Assembly (NCBI GenBank): GCA_964492715.1
Contig: CAZBLK010000034.1
Span: 1-22,371, forward strand
Length of the DNA stretch: 22,371 bases
Direction of reading: 5' to 3'
Source: CAZBLK01 sp964492715
GTDB taxonomy: Bacteria; Bacillota; Clostridia; Lachnospirales; WRBF01
The translations under genes were made by a program, and so were the position numbers. Below are positions 1-6,803 of this stretch, piece after piece; the first letter of the stretch is position 1; the number at the start of each line of letters is the position of its first letter. The notes under the pieces were generated by a model. It was not told where the DNA came from. It did not search any database and saw only the letters and a program-made list of their open reading frames with translations.

Positions 1-22
1 TAGGCTCGTTTTTCTTGTTTTT

Positions 23-55
23 AGGGGCTGGTGTTTTGCAACAGCCCCTTTTATA
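23..55 (+). terminator. Rho-independent terminator of a gene to the left
   Basis: An 8-bp stem (AGGGGCTG at 23-30 with CAGCCCCT at 42-49) is followed on the plus strand by TTTTA. On the minus strand the stem is followed by an A-rich stretch, so it works best for a plus-strand gene ending left of the window. It would therefore face the 3' end of the minus-strand endolysin gene. Confidence 0.6.
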
Positions 56-71
56 CTTCTTATGGTTTGTT

Positions 72-677
72 TTAAAACAAAAGCTTTAAAGTAGCATCAT
101 CAACAAACCCTGTTTGTGCAAGCTTTTTGCTTTCTTGAAATTTTTTAACAGCACTTTCTGTGCCGTTTCCAAAAATTCCGTCAACAACAAGCGAAGCACC
201 GTTTTTGTTTAGCCAACCTTGAATTGCTTTTACAATGCGTTTGTCCAAGCAACCCTTTTTTATAGCCGTTGGAACAGGTGTCCCTTTTACAAAGTCGCCA
301 CATGTGTAGCCAAAGGTGCATTGATAGTGCGGTTTGTCAACAAACCCTGTCCACGAGCCTCCCCATTCAAGCCCAAGCTCGCCTGCAATTGCGCCAAGCT
401 TGCCCCAAACCGAAGGGTCTTTTGGCGACCATGTTGGGTTTCCCTTTTCGTCTGCTGGCACAATGTCTGTCGCTATACGCCACTGGTGAAATGAATAGTT
501 GCCTTTAACCGTTGTAACTTGAGGTTTTGCATTGTAATATTTGTTTTGGCATTCTGCATCACGGTATGTGGAAGTTACTACAACAGGTATTCCTTTTTGT
601 TTTGCTCTGTTTAAAAACTCTGAAATTAGAACTTTCATAATTGGGTTAAGCTCATTTATATCTCTGCTGTCAACCAT
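72..677 (-). CDS. Phage-type endolysin: M15 L-Ala-D-Glu peptidase with C-terminal peptidoglycan-binding domain
   Basis: The 201-residue protein begins with a peptidase M15/VanY-like domain of the CwlK/Ply500 type, which cuts peptide stems of peptidoglycan. The zinc-site pattern is visible as SFHQWRIATD (His64, Asp71) and DKPHYQ (His117), with Glu104 in LEWGG as a likely catalytic acid. Residues about 143-200 form a PG_binding_1 repeat (WLNKNGASLVVDGIFG, TESAVKKFQ, GFVDDATLKLL). There is no signal peptide, as expected for an enzyme released through a holin. The start overlaps the end of the holin gene by 8 nt, so the two are translationally coupled. Domain assignment is confident; whether it serves a prophage or a host process is not known from this window. 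Confidence 0.88.
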   Translation of the reverse strand: MVDSRDINELNPIMKVLISEFLNRAKQKGIPVVVTSTYRDAECQNKYYNAKPQVTTVKGNYSFHQWRIATDIVPADEKGNPTWSPKDPSVWGKLGAIAGELGLEWGGSWTGFVDKPHYQCTFGYTCGDFVKGTPVPTAIKKGCLDKRIVKAIQGWLNKNGASLVVDGIFGNGTESAVKKFQESKKLAQTGFVDDATLKLLF

Positions 678-1002
678 TTATATCAAGCCCCTTTTTCAAT
701 TCTAAAACTGCCGATTCAATCATGTTTTCAAGGTCGTCATCACTTATTGTAAAGCCTTTCGACTTTAAATAACTTAATGCGTATTGCTTTTTTTCATCAG
801 CAGTTGTTGTAAGTGCAGTTTGTTCGGCTGCTTTTACTGCAATTTTTGCAATGTTATAAGCGTTTTGCAATTGTTGCTTTGTGAAATGCTGCTTTAAAAG
901 CGGAACAATCCAGTATGTTACAATTGCCATTAAAGCAGCCGAAATTATTGGCATTAAGTTGTTTAGAATTACTCCAATGTTGTCTGCCAATGCTGTACCC
1001 AT
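670..1002 (-). CDS. Phage holin, LLH family
   Basis: A 110-residue protein with one N-terminal hydrophobic segment (about residues 14-34, LMPIISAALMAIVTYWIVPL). An amphipathic, Lys/Ala-rich helical region (QNAYNIAKIAVKAAEQTA) and a C-terminal DDDLENMIESAVLEL helix follow. This is the layout of the phage holin LLH family, which opens the membrane so that an endolysin can reach the wall. The start is supported by a GAGGTG ribosome binding site a few bases upstream. It forms a lysis cassette with the endolysin gene downstream. Upstream in the transcription direction there are no tail or baseplate genes; the next gene is a MocR-type regulator beyond a repeat element. Confidence 0.8.
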   Translation of the reverse strand: MGTALADNIGVILNNLMPIISAALMAIVTYWIVPLLKQHFTKQQLQNAYNIAKIAVKAAEQTALTTTADEKKQYALSYLKSKGFTISDDDLENMIESAVLELKKGLDING

Positions 1003-1031
1003 TTAAACACCTCGCCCTTTTATAAATGTTT

Positions 1032-1057
1032 GGCTTGTCTTTATAAAGCTACAAGCC
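1032..1057. other. Hairpin in the leader of the holin gene
   Basis: GGCTTGT (1032-1038) pairs with ACAAGCC (1051-1057), enclosing the perfect palindrome CTTTATAAAG (1039-1048). It lies between the repeat element and the holin start. There is no U-run on either strand, so it is not a good terminator; an operator or leader structure is possible. Confidence 0.4.
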
Positions 1058-1092
1058 TAATATTTATATATGCAGAAATAGGCGGACTTGCT

Positions 1093-1121
1093 ATTATAGC
1101 AATTTTAGTTTTTATAGTCAC
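1093..1121 (-). promoter_or_regulatory. Possible promoter for the holin/endolysin pair at the edge of the repeat element
   Basis: On the minus strand a GTGACT box (1116-1121) and a perfect TATAAT (1093-1098) are 17 bp apart and point to the holin gene. The -35 box and spacer lie inside the terminal arm of the 1095-1201 element and the -10 box spans its junction with flanking DNA. The -35 matches consensus at only 4 of 6 positions. Confidence 0.4.
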
Positions 1122-1201
1122 CAATCCATAAGGGGCAAAAATATTGAATGCTTCAACGATTTTTTGACGAAAATGGTGAACTGTTTATTTAAATTGCAAT
1201 A
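1095..1201. repeat. MITE-like inverted-repeat element, copy A
   Basis: A ~107-bp element bounded by imperfect terminal inverted repeats. The left arm is 1095-1122 (starts TATAGCAATTT, ends AGTCACC). The right arm is 1175-1201, which read in reverse starts TATTGCAATTT and ends GTTCACC. The left arm matches 28 of 30 positions of a sequence at 15361-15390 and resembles the arm of the element at 18694-18798. Part of the right arm recurs near 22278-22298. It has no coding capacity. The TATA ends would fit a TA-targeting (IS630/mariner-like) mobilisation, but no transposase is in view. It stops 2 bp from the stop codon of the MocR gene. Confidence 0.6.
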
Positions 1202-1203
1202 CA

Positions 1204-2637
1204 TCAATTCATATTTCTTAAAACAGTTTCCATTTCCGAAACACCCATTTTTATTTCATCACATGTTACATCTGCAAGGCTTAACCTTATAAAAGGCAAG
1301 TCCTGGCCATCAAGTGCAAAAACAGCACCAGGTGTTGCAATAACATCATGAATTAAAAGCTTTTTACAAAGCTGTTGTGAAGAAATTTTCTCATTTTTTA
1401 TTGCCAGCCAAAAGCTTAGCCCGCCGTTTGGCGGCTGAAACTCAAAATAGTCTTCAAGCTTTTTAAGCTCTGTTAAAAAACAGTTGTACCTTTTTGTGAA
1501 AATTTCTTTAAGTGTAGCGACATGGCTTTCTAGCTCGCCGCTTTGTAAGCAAAGGTCAAACGCACGCTGAATAAACCCTGAGGTTTGAATGTCTGATGTA
1601 TATTTTGCCGACTGCGCTTTTTGCAGAATTTTTTTAGGAAGCACCATAAACCCAATTCTTAGACCGGGCATTAAAATTTTTGAAAAACTTTTAATGTAAA
1701 TTACACGGTTTTTGTAGTCCAAAGCTTTAAGCGGAACAACTTCTTCGTTTGTAAAGCAAAGCTCGCTGTGGCTGTCTTCTTCAATTATATATGTGTCGTA
1801 TTTTGCGGCAAGCTCCAGCAGTTGACGCTTTTTTTGCAGTGAATAAGTTATGCACGTTGGTGTTTGGTAGTACGTCATTACGTACAAAAAGTTTGGGCGG
1901 TACAGCTTTAGCAAAGCTTCCAGCTTTTCTATGTTAATGCCGTCGTTTTCAAGCGGAACTTCTACAACTTGTGCATTACGTGAAAGGAAAGCACCAACAG
2001 CACCGTAATAAGTTGGCGATTCCACAAAAAGCGTGTCCCCCATTTTTAGCATTACCTTTGAAATTATGTCAAGCCCCTGCTGTGCCCCTGAAATAATTTG
2101 AATTCTGTCGTAGGTTGTTTTAATGCCAATTCCCTCTAAGTATTTGCAAATGGAAACACGAAGAGGCTCGTAGCCCGAAACGTCGGTGTAGGAAAAAGCG
2201 TTTCCCATGTCTCTGTCTAAAACGGTGTTAAACATTTGTTTAAAACGTTCTACAGGAAAGAGCGAAGGCGAAACAGTTGTGTTTGCAAAGTTTATGGAGT
2301 TTTTTACTGTGCTTTTTTCTTCTCCTTCTGGGGTTGTGTCGGTATTTTGGGAGTCGAAGCGAAAAATAGGTGTAGGCAAAACACTTTGCACCTCGGAAAC
2401 GTAAGTTCCGCTTCCCATTCGTGAGTAAACTACTTTTTTGTTTTCCAAATATTTGTATGCGCTTATTACAGTGACGTTGTTAATTTTAAGAGCATCAGCC
2501 ATTGTGCGAATTGGCGGAAGCTTTGCCCCAGCTTTTATTACTCCGTCTTCTATTAAAGAAAGAAGGCTGTCGCCAAGCTGTTTATACACAGGCACATCAC
2601 TTGACTTGTCAAGCCTAACTGCAAAAAACTCGTTCAT
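1204..2637 (-). CDS. MocR/PdxR-type regulator: GntR winged helix fused to PLP aminotransferase fold
   Basis: The protein has an N-terminal GntR DNA-binding domain (PVYKQLGDSLLSLIEDGVIKAG, LPPIRTMADALKINNVTV, GSGTYV; first ~70 residues), then a class I aminotransferase-like domain of about 370 residues. The PLP-binding lysine is in SFSKILMPGLRIGF (about Lys320). NFANTTVSPSLFP, YYQTPTCITYS and FIRLSLADV are also typical. MocR proteins bind DNA as dimers and respond to PLP or PLP adducts, often controlling a divergent gene. A longer reading from TTG at 2661 exists. I prefer ATG at 2637 because it has GAGG eight bases upstream and gives a normal 477-residue length. It is divergent from the structured RNA and ABC exporter, its likely target; the effector is unknown. 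Confidence 0.88.
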   Translation of the reverse strand: MNEFFAVRLDKSSDVPVYKQLGDSLLSLIEDGVIKAGAKLPPIRTMADALKINNVTVISAYKYLENKKVVYSRMGSGTYVSEVQSVLPTPIFRFDSQNTDTTPEGEEKSTVKNSINFANTTVSPSLFPVERFKQMFNTVLDRDMGNAFSYTDVSGYEPLRVSICKYLEGIGIKTTYDRIQIISGAQQGLDIISKVMLKMGDTLFVESPTYYGAVGAFLSRNAQVVEVPLENDGINIEKLEALLKLYRPNFLYVMTYYQTPTCITYSLQKKRQLLELAAKYDTYIIEEDSHSELCFTNEEVVPLKALDYKNRVIYIKSFSKILMPGLRIGFMVLPKKILQKAQSAKYTSDIQTSGFIQRAFDLCLQSGELESHVATLKEIFTKRYNCFLTELKKLEDYFEFQPPNGGLSFWLAIKNEKISSQQLCKKLLIHDVIATPGAVFALDGQDLPFIRLSLADVTCDEIKMGVSEMETVLRNMN

Positions 2638-2679
2638 TTTATCGCCCTCACTATTATCCAAACTGTTAAATATTTCTTT

Positions 2680-2701
2680 ATTATAACAAAATTATAACAA
2701 A
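2680..2701. repeat. Tandem 11-bp direct repeat, candidate MocR operator
   Basis: ATTATAACAAA occurs twice without a gap (2680-2690 and 2691-2701). Each copy contains a reverse-strand TATAAT. It lies between the MocR start and the divergent plus-strand promoter. Members of the MocR family commonly recognise direct repeats in their own regulatory region, so this is a plausible autoregulatory site (inference). Confidence 0.5.
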
Positions 2702-2707
2702 ATTCAA
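2680..2707 (-). promoter_or_regulatory. Promoter of the MocR-type gene
   Basis: On the minus strand, TTGAAT (2702-2707) and TATAAT (2680-2685) are separated by 16 bp. The -10 box lies inside the direct repeat. The predicted start gives a leader of about 35 nt before ATG 2637. Confidence 0.6.
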
Positions 2708-2713
2708 ATTTGC

Positions 2714-2742
2714 TTGCACTTTAATAATTTCATTATTATAAT
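2714..2742 (+). promoter_or_regulatory. Strong sigma-A promoter of the structured RNA
   Basis: TTGCAC (2714-2719) and a perfect TATAAT (2737-2742) are 17 bp apart, so transcription should begin near 2749-2752 at AGGGCG. The -35 box lies 6 bp from the -35 box of the divergent MocR promoter, so one bound regulator could affect both. Confidence 0.75.
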
Positions 2743-2848
2743 ATTATATTAGGGCGTGACGGTTGGAACTATTGGAATCAAGCGTTCGTCTGAATTCTGT
2801 AAATAATAAAGGTTATAAAGTTTTTTAGCTGCGGGTGCGGCTGCCAAA

Positions 2849-2962
2849 ATGGCTAAACTGAAATGCCCGTATGATAAACCCATTAAGCCGCATGGGTGTC
2901 GGAAACTTTTTAGAGGCTTAGTCGGGACGGTTCTCTTAAAAATAACTTTTAAACGTTCATAG
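2849..2962 (+). CDS. Possible 37-codon leader peptide
   Basis: An ATG-started frame of 37 codons (MAKLKCPYDKPIKPHGCRKL...) lies inside the structured RNA. It is basic, with about ten Lys/Arg residues and two Cys. Its TAG stop (2960-2962) falls in the 5' arm of the terminator at 2958-2977. A ribosome finishing this frame would sterically prevent terminator formation, as in leader-peptide attenuation of antibiotic exporters such as B. subtilis bmrCD. The weak point is the ribosome binding site: only GGTG-like bases are present, too far upstream. It may be a chance frame. Confidence 0.25.
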   Translation: MAKLKCPYDKPIKPHGCRKLFRGLVGTVLLKITFKRS

Positions 2963-2986
2963 GCAAAACTGCCTATGGCTTTTTTT
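2958..2986 (+). terminator. Intrinsic terminator at the end of the structured RNA
   Basis: CATAGGCA (2958-2965) and TGCCTATG (2970-2977) form a perfect 8-bp stem with an AAAC loop, followed by GC and a run of seven T. It lies about 115 nt before the exporter start. It either ends a free RNA or serves as a regulated attenuator. Confidence 0.85.
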
Positions 2987-3021
2987 GCAGAATATCACAT
3001 GTTTGTAGCTTTAGGTGTGCA

Positions 3022-3050
3022 TACTTATTTGTATTAAGTTTTGTTATAAG
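3022..3050 (+). promoter_or_regulatory. Possible second promoter of the exporter genes
   Basis: An extended -10 element (TG, one base, TATAAG at 3045-3050) follows the terminator, with only a weak -35 (TACTTA, 3022-3027) 17 bp upstream. The inverted pair ACTTAT (3023-3028)/ATAAGT (3046-3051) brackets the spacer and could be an operator. If active, the exporter would not depend on readthrough of the terminator. Confidence 0.35.
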
Positions 3051-3101
3051 TAAGTAAGCATTGTCTGCGTCGGTTTACCGACTTTGCAAAGAGGTGATTT
3101 T

Positions 3102-4886
3102 TTGGTATCGTTAAAAAGAATTTGGAAATTAATGGGTATTGGAAAGCTGTATTTTCTCGCATCGTTTTTAGCAACAATTCTAAACGTGACGTTTGCGCTT
3201 TTAGTACCGTTGGTTGTAAAGTTTACGGTTGACAACGTGCTTAAAGGTGAGCCGCTTGACTTCCCATTGGTTGTAACTAACATGATTGAAGGCGTTGGCG
3301 GAGTTAACTACATATCGGATAATTTGTGGATATGCGGCTTGATAATTGTGATTTTTACAATGCTGCAAGGCTTCTTTGGCTATCACAGAAACAAAAATGC
3401 CGCAGTTTCGGGCGAAATTGTAGCAAAAAGGCTTAAAGATGAAATGTATGACCACATGCAAAAGCTTCCGTATGGATATCACGTCAAGGCTCAAACGGGC
3501 GATTTAATTCAGCGAGCTACATCTGATGTTGAAACGGTTAGAAAGTTTTTGGCAAACCACGTTGTTGAGGTTGTCAGAACACTTACAATCGTTGTCATTT
3601 CTGTTTATATAATGCTTGGTTTTAGCGTTAAGCTTACACTTACCGCTCTTGCAATTTCTCCTTTTATGATTGTTTGCACTTATATATATTTTAAAAATGT
3701 AAAAAAGCAGTTTTTAAAGACTGACGAAAAAGAAGGCGAACTTTCCACTGTTTTACAGGAAAATTTAAGCGGTGTACGTGTTGTAAGAGCTTTCGGCAGG
3801 CAAAAATTTGAAGTTGACAAGTTTGAAAAGAAAAACTTTGAGTTTAGAAAGCTTGTTCAAGGGCTTATTACAATGATGGGCGCATTCTGGGCAATTTCCG
3901 ACATTTTTGCACACGGAACAATTGCCGCTGTTTTGGCTTTTGGTGCGTTTTTAACTTACAATGGCGAAATTACTTTGGGTACGCTTATAGTTTTTAACAC
4001 ATACACAGGTATGCTTATTTGGCCTTTAAGAGGGTTTGGAAGAATTTTAAGTGAAATGGGCAAAATGCAAGTTTCTTTAGGGCGTGTTTATGAAATTTTA
4101 GAAACGCCTGCTGAAAGTGAAACAGAAGGTGCAGTAGAACATTCGCTTACAGGCGACATAGTTTTTGAAAACGTAAACTTTGCTTATGAGGAGCAAAAGC
4201 CAATTTTGCAAAACATGTCGTTTAAAGTAAAAGCAGGTGAAACTATTGCAATTTTAGGCTCGACAGGTTCTGGAAAGTCTACACTTATGCACATTTTGCT
4301 TAGGCTTTATGATTATAACAGCGGCTCAATAAAAATTAACGGTGTTGAGCTTAAAAATATTAAAAAGGATTGGCTTCGCAAAAAGGTTGGCATAGTTCTT
4401 CAAGAACCGTTTTTGTTTTCAAAAACAATTGTTGAAAACCTGAAAATGAAAAAGGCAGAAGCTTCTATTGAAGAAGTTCACGAGGCAAGCGAAATAGCTT
4501 CTATACACGACTCTATTTTGTCGTTTGAAAAAGGCTATGAAACAATGGTGGGTGAAAAGGGTGTCACACTTTCTGGCGGCGAAAAGCAAAGGGTTGCTAT
4601 CGCCAGAACAATTATTAACGACAGCCAAATTTTAATTTTTGACGACTCGCTTTCTGCCGTTGACTCGGAAACTGACATGCAAATTCGCAGGGCGTTAAAA
4701 AAGCGAAGCAAGCACGTTACAACGTTTATTATTTCCCAGAGAATAAGCACGCTTATGGAAGCAGACCGAATTTTTGTTTTAGGACACGGCAACATTGCAG
4801 ATTCGGGCACGCATGACGAGCTTGTAAAAAGGGAAGGGCTTTATAAACGTATTTGGGACATTCAAAACCTTATGGCAGAAGCTTAG
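3102..4886 (+). CDS. Heterodimeric ABC exporter subunit with degenerate ATP site
   Basis: A half-transporter with about six membrane helices in the first ~310 residues and a C-terminal ATPase domain. Walker A GSTGSGKST is at ~386 and the signature LSGGEKQ at ~490. The Walker B FDDS has Asp515 where the catalytic Glu normally stands. The switch region reads ISQRIST, with Gln546 in place of His. This combination is the known mark of the subunit that contributes the non-hydrolysing site in heterodimeric exporters (TM287/288, BmrCD, LmrCD type). It exports drugs, lipids or peptides; the substrate cannot be told. I choose TTG 3102, five bases after GAGGTG, over TTG 3084, which has no site. The partner gene begins 28 nt downstream. 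Confidence 0.85.
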   Translation: MVSLKRIWKLMGIGKLYFLASFLATILNVTFALLVPLVVKFTVDNVLKGEPLDFPLVVTNMIEGVGGVNYISDNLWICGLIIVIFTMLQGFFGYHRNKNAAVSGEIVAKRLKDEMYDHMQKLPYGYHVKAQTGDLIQRATSDVETVRKFLANHVVEVVRTLTIVVISVYIMLGFSVKLTLTALAISPFMIVCTYIYFKNVKKQFLKTDEKEGELSTVLQENLSGVRVVRAFGRQKFEVDKFEKKNFEFRKLVQGLITMMGAFWAISDIFAHGTIAAVLAFGAFLTYNGEITLGTLIVFNTYTGMLIWPLRGFGRILSEMGKMQVSLGRVYEILETPAESETEGAVEHSLTGDIVFENVNFAYEEQKPILQNMSFKVKAGETIAILGSTGSGKSTLMHILLRLYDYNSGSIKINGVELKNIKKDWLRKKVGIVLQEPFLFSKTIVENLKMKKAEASIEEVHEASEIASIHDSILSFEKGYETMVGEKGVTLSGGEKQRVAIARTIINDSQILIFDDSLSAVDSETDMQIRRALKKRSKHVTTFIISQRISTLMEADRIFVLGHGNIADSGTHDELVKREGLYKRIWDIQNLMAEA

Positions 4887-4914
4887 GAGTATTGTAGCTT
4901 GGGAGGTGGTTTGA

Positions 4915-6747
4915 TTGAACTCTTTTGACGAGAAGGAGTACAGTGAGAAGTTTGACTTAAAAATTTGGATTAAGCTTCTTGCTGACATAAAAAAATATAA
5001 ATGGACTGGTGTAGTTCTTGCAGTTGCAATGATAATGCTTGCTGTAAACGACGTTTTGTTTCCGCTTTTTACACGGTACGCAATTAATAATTTTGTAGAG
5101 CAGCAAAATTTAAGTTCGTTAACACCGTTCATTGCTTTATATATTGGGCTAATTGTTTTACAATCAATAATTGTATTTTTCTTCATACACAACTCTGGCA
5201 AAATTGAAACAGGCGTTGTTTATGATTTAAGGAAAGCAGGCTTTAAAAGGCTTCAGGAACTTTCGTTTTCGTACTACGACAACACAGCGGTAGGCTGGAT
5301 AATGACACGCATAAGCTCTGATGCACAAAGAATTGGCGATGTTATAGCATGGAGCGCAGTTGACATTGTTTGGGGCATGGCGTTTTTAGTTGCAATTATC
5401 TTTAGTATGCTTATGCTAAATGTAAAGCTTACGTTAATTGTACTTTGCATAGTTCCGCCGCTTGCATTTGTAAGCGTGTTCTTCCAAAAAATTATTTTTG
5501 AAAGCCAAAGAAAAGTTCGTAAGATAAATTCAAAAATAACAGGCGCTGTGAGCGAAGGAATAAGCGGTGCAAAGACAACAAAAACTTTGCGTAGAGAAGA
5601 ACTTAACCTTGAAGAATTTAAGGGAATGACCCTTGAAATGAAGGCTATGTCAATTCGTTCTACAATATTATCTGCAATTTTTTACCCTGTAGTTCTTTCA
5701 ATTTCAAGTGTAGCTATAGGCGCAGTTGTGTGGCAAGGCGGCGTTGAAATTATGGTTGGGGGGCTTGACATTGCAACACTTGCTGTTTTCATTGCATACG
5801 GCACGCAAATGTTTGACCCAATTCAACAGCTTGCCAGAGGCTTTACAGAGCTTCAAGCGGCGCAAGCTTCGGCTGAGCGTTTGTATTCTATTATGGGTAC
5901 AGAAATAGAAGTTTCGGACAGCGAAGAAATAGTTGCAAAATACGGCGACGCATTAAACCCAAAAACAGAAAACTGGGAAGAAATTAAAGGTGACATAACC
6001 TATGATAATGTTTCGTTTCAGTATAAAACAGGAGAAAAGGTACTTGAAAACTTTACGCTTCACATAAAAGCAGGGCAAAAAATTGCACTTGTCGGCGAAA
6101 CAGGCGCAGGCAAAACAACAATTGTAAACCTTGCGTGCAGGTTTTACGAGCCTACAGGCGGCAAAGTTTTAATTGACGGTGTAGACTACAAGGAACGAGC
6201 ACAAATTTGGCTTCAGTCACAGCTTGGCTATGTTTTGCAAACGCCACACCTTTTCAGCGGTACTGTAATGGAAAACATTCGCTATTCAAGGCTTGAAGCA
6301 ACAGACGAGGAAGTAATTGCGGCGGCAAGGGCTGTAAACGCTTACGACTTTGTAATGAAGCTGGAAAAAGGCTTTGACACAGACGTAGGTGAGGGTGGAA
6401 ACAGGCTTTCGGCAGGTGAACGCCAGTTAATTTCTTTTGCACGTGCAATTTTAAAAGAGCCAAGAATTTTTATTCTTGATGAAGCTACTTCATCGATTGA
6501 CACGGAAACGGAGCAAGTTATTCAACGTGCAGTTGATAAGCTTTTGCAAAACCGCACAAGCTTAATTATTGCACATAGGCTTTCCACAATTCGTTCTTGT
6601 GACAGAATTTTGGTAATAGAAAACGGAATAATTATCGAGGACGGAAACCACGAACAGTTGATGAAAAGGAAAGGGCATTACTACGAACTTTACACGAACC
6701 AGTTTAACCGTGAGGAAGTTTCGAGAGTGCTTGACAACGCTGTTTAA
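4915..6747 (+). CDS. Heterodimeric ABC exporter subunit with catalytic ATP site
   Basis: This 610-residue half-transporter is the partner of the preceding subunit. Its membrane domain occupies about residues 15-330. The ATPase domain has Walker A GETGAGKTT (~394), Walker B ILDEATSSID with catalytic Glu523, and switch His554 in IIAHRLST. Its signature deviates (LSAGERQ, ~498). The deviating signature faces the degenerate Walker site of the other subunit, while its intact Walker motifs meet the canonical LSGGE, so the pair is complementary. The TTG start at 4915 follows a strong GGGAGGTGG site by 6-7 bases. A ~40-residue insertion before the ATPase domain (VSDSEEIVAKYGDALNPKTENW) is slightly longer than usual. 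Confidence 0.87.
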   Translation: MNSFDEKEYSEKFDLKIWIKLLADIKKYKWTGVVLAVAMIMLAVNDVLFPLFTRYAINNFVEQQNLSSLTPFIALYIGLIVLQSIIVFFFIHNSGKIETGVVYDLRKAGFKRLQELSFSYYDNTAVGWIMTRISSDAQRIGDVIAWSAVDIVWGMAFLVAIIFSMLMLNVKLTLIVLCIVPPLAFVSVFFQKIIFESQRKVRKINSKITGAVSEGISGAKTTKTLRREELNLEEFKGMTLEMKAMSIRSTILSAIFYPVVLSISSVAIGAVVWQGGVEIMVGGLDIATLAVFIAYGTQMFDPIQQLARGFTELQAAQASAERLYSIMGTEIEVSDSEEIVAKYGDALNPKTENWEEIKGDITYDNVSFQYKTGEKVLENFTLHIKAGQKIALVGETGAGKTTIVNLACRFYEPTGGKVLIDGVDYKERAQIWLQSQLGYVLQTPHLFSGTVMENIRYSRLEATDEEVIAAARAVNAYDFVMKLEKGFDTDVGEGGNRLSAGERQLISFARAILKEPRIFILDEATSSIDTETEQVIQRAVDKLLQNRTSLIIAHRLSTIRSCDRILVIENGIIIEDGNHEQLMKRKGHYYELYTNQFNREEVSRVLDNAV

Positions 6748-6752
6748 TACAC

Positions 6753-6779
6753 AATTCCCCTGCCATTGGCAGGGGAATT
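6753..6779 (+). terminator. Perfect 12-bp hairpin between exporter and rsmB
   Basis: AATTCCCCTGCC (6753-6764) pairs with GGCAGGGGAATT (6768-6779) around a 3-nt loop. Only TT follows before GGATATTTC, so it lacks a good U-tract. It probably acts as a partial terminator or 3' end stabiliser. I see no convincing promoter between it and rsmB, so the downstream operon may partly depend on readthrough. Confidence 0.55.
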
Positions 6780-6803
6780 TGGATATTTCTAAGGAGAAAA
6801 AAC

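Larger units (their letters stand above)
2751..2986 (+). ncRNA. Structured RNA or regulatory leader of unknown class
   Basis: This ~235-nt stretch runs from a strong promoter to an intrinsic terminator and is much more GC-rich than its flanks. It can form several hairpins: AGCTGC/GCGGCT (2827-2842), GCCA/TGGC (2843-2853) and ACCCAT/ATGGGT (2878-2897). AAAGTTT (2817-2823) can pair with AAACTTT (2903-2909) to close a multi-branched domain, or alternatively with AACTTTT near 2945. It lies directly ahead of the ABC exporter genes. I do not recognise hallmark motifs of T-box, SAM, FMN, TPP, cobalamin, c-di-GMP, SRP or tmRNA classes. It may be an independent small RNA or an attenuating leader of the exporter. 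Confidence 0.5.

Noticed and set aside
219..508. Open frames on the plus strand opposite the endolysin gene
   Set aside because: They are antisense shadows rich in Cys/Arg/Leu with no ribosome binding site, while the minus-strand frame has clear enzyme motifs.
1..1002. Calling the left end a prophage
   Set aside because: Only two lysis genes are visible, with no integrase, capsid, tail or attachment site. An orphan pair is equally possible.
2638..2661. TTG start giving an 8-residue longer MocR protein
   Set aside because: ATG 2637 has a well-placed GAGG site. The upstream extension covers that site and lacks its own.
2751..2986. T-box, SRP RNA, tmRNA, c-di-GMP, cobalamin, FMN or SAM riboswitch
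   Set aside because: The conserved core motifs of these classes that I know (for example the T-box GGGUGG-type box, the SRP GGAAGGAAG-like loop, the tmRNA tag and acceptor end) are not present. A 6S-like RNA could be neither supported nor excluded by eye.
3084..3101. TTG 3084 as start of the first exporter gene
   Set aside because: It includes the GAGGTG ribosome binding site within the coding region. TTG 3102 is properly spaced and fits the length of homologues.
3102..4886. First exporter subunit as a decaying pseudogene because of the changed Walker B and switch residues
   Set aside because: The Asp and Gln substitutions are the regular signature of one partner in heterodimeric exporters, and the frame is intact.
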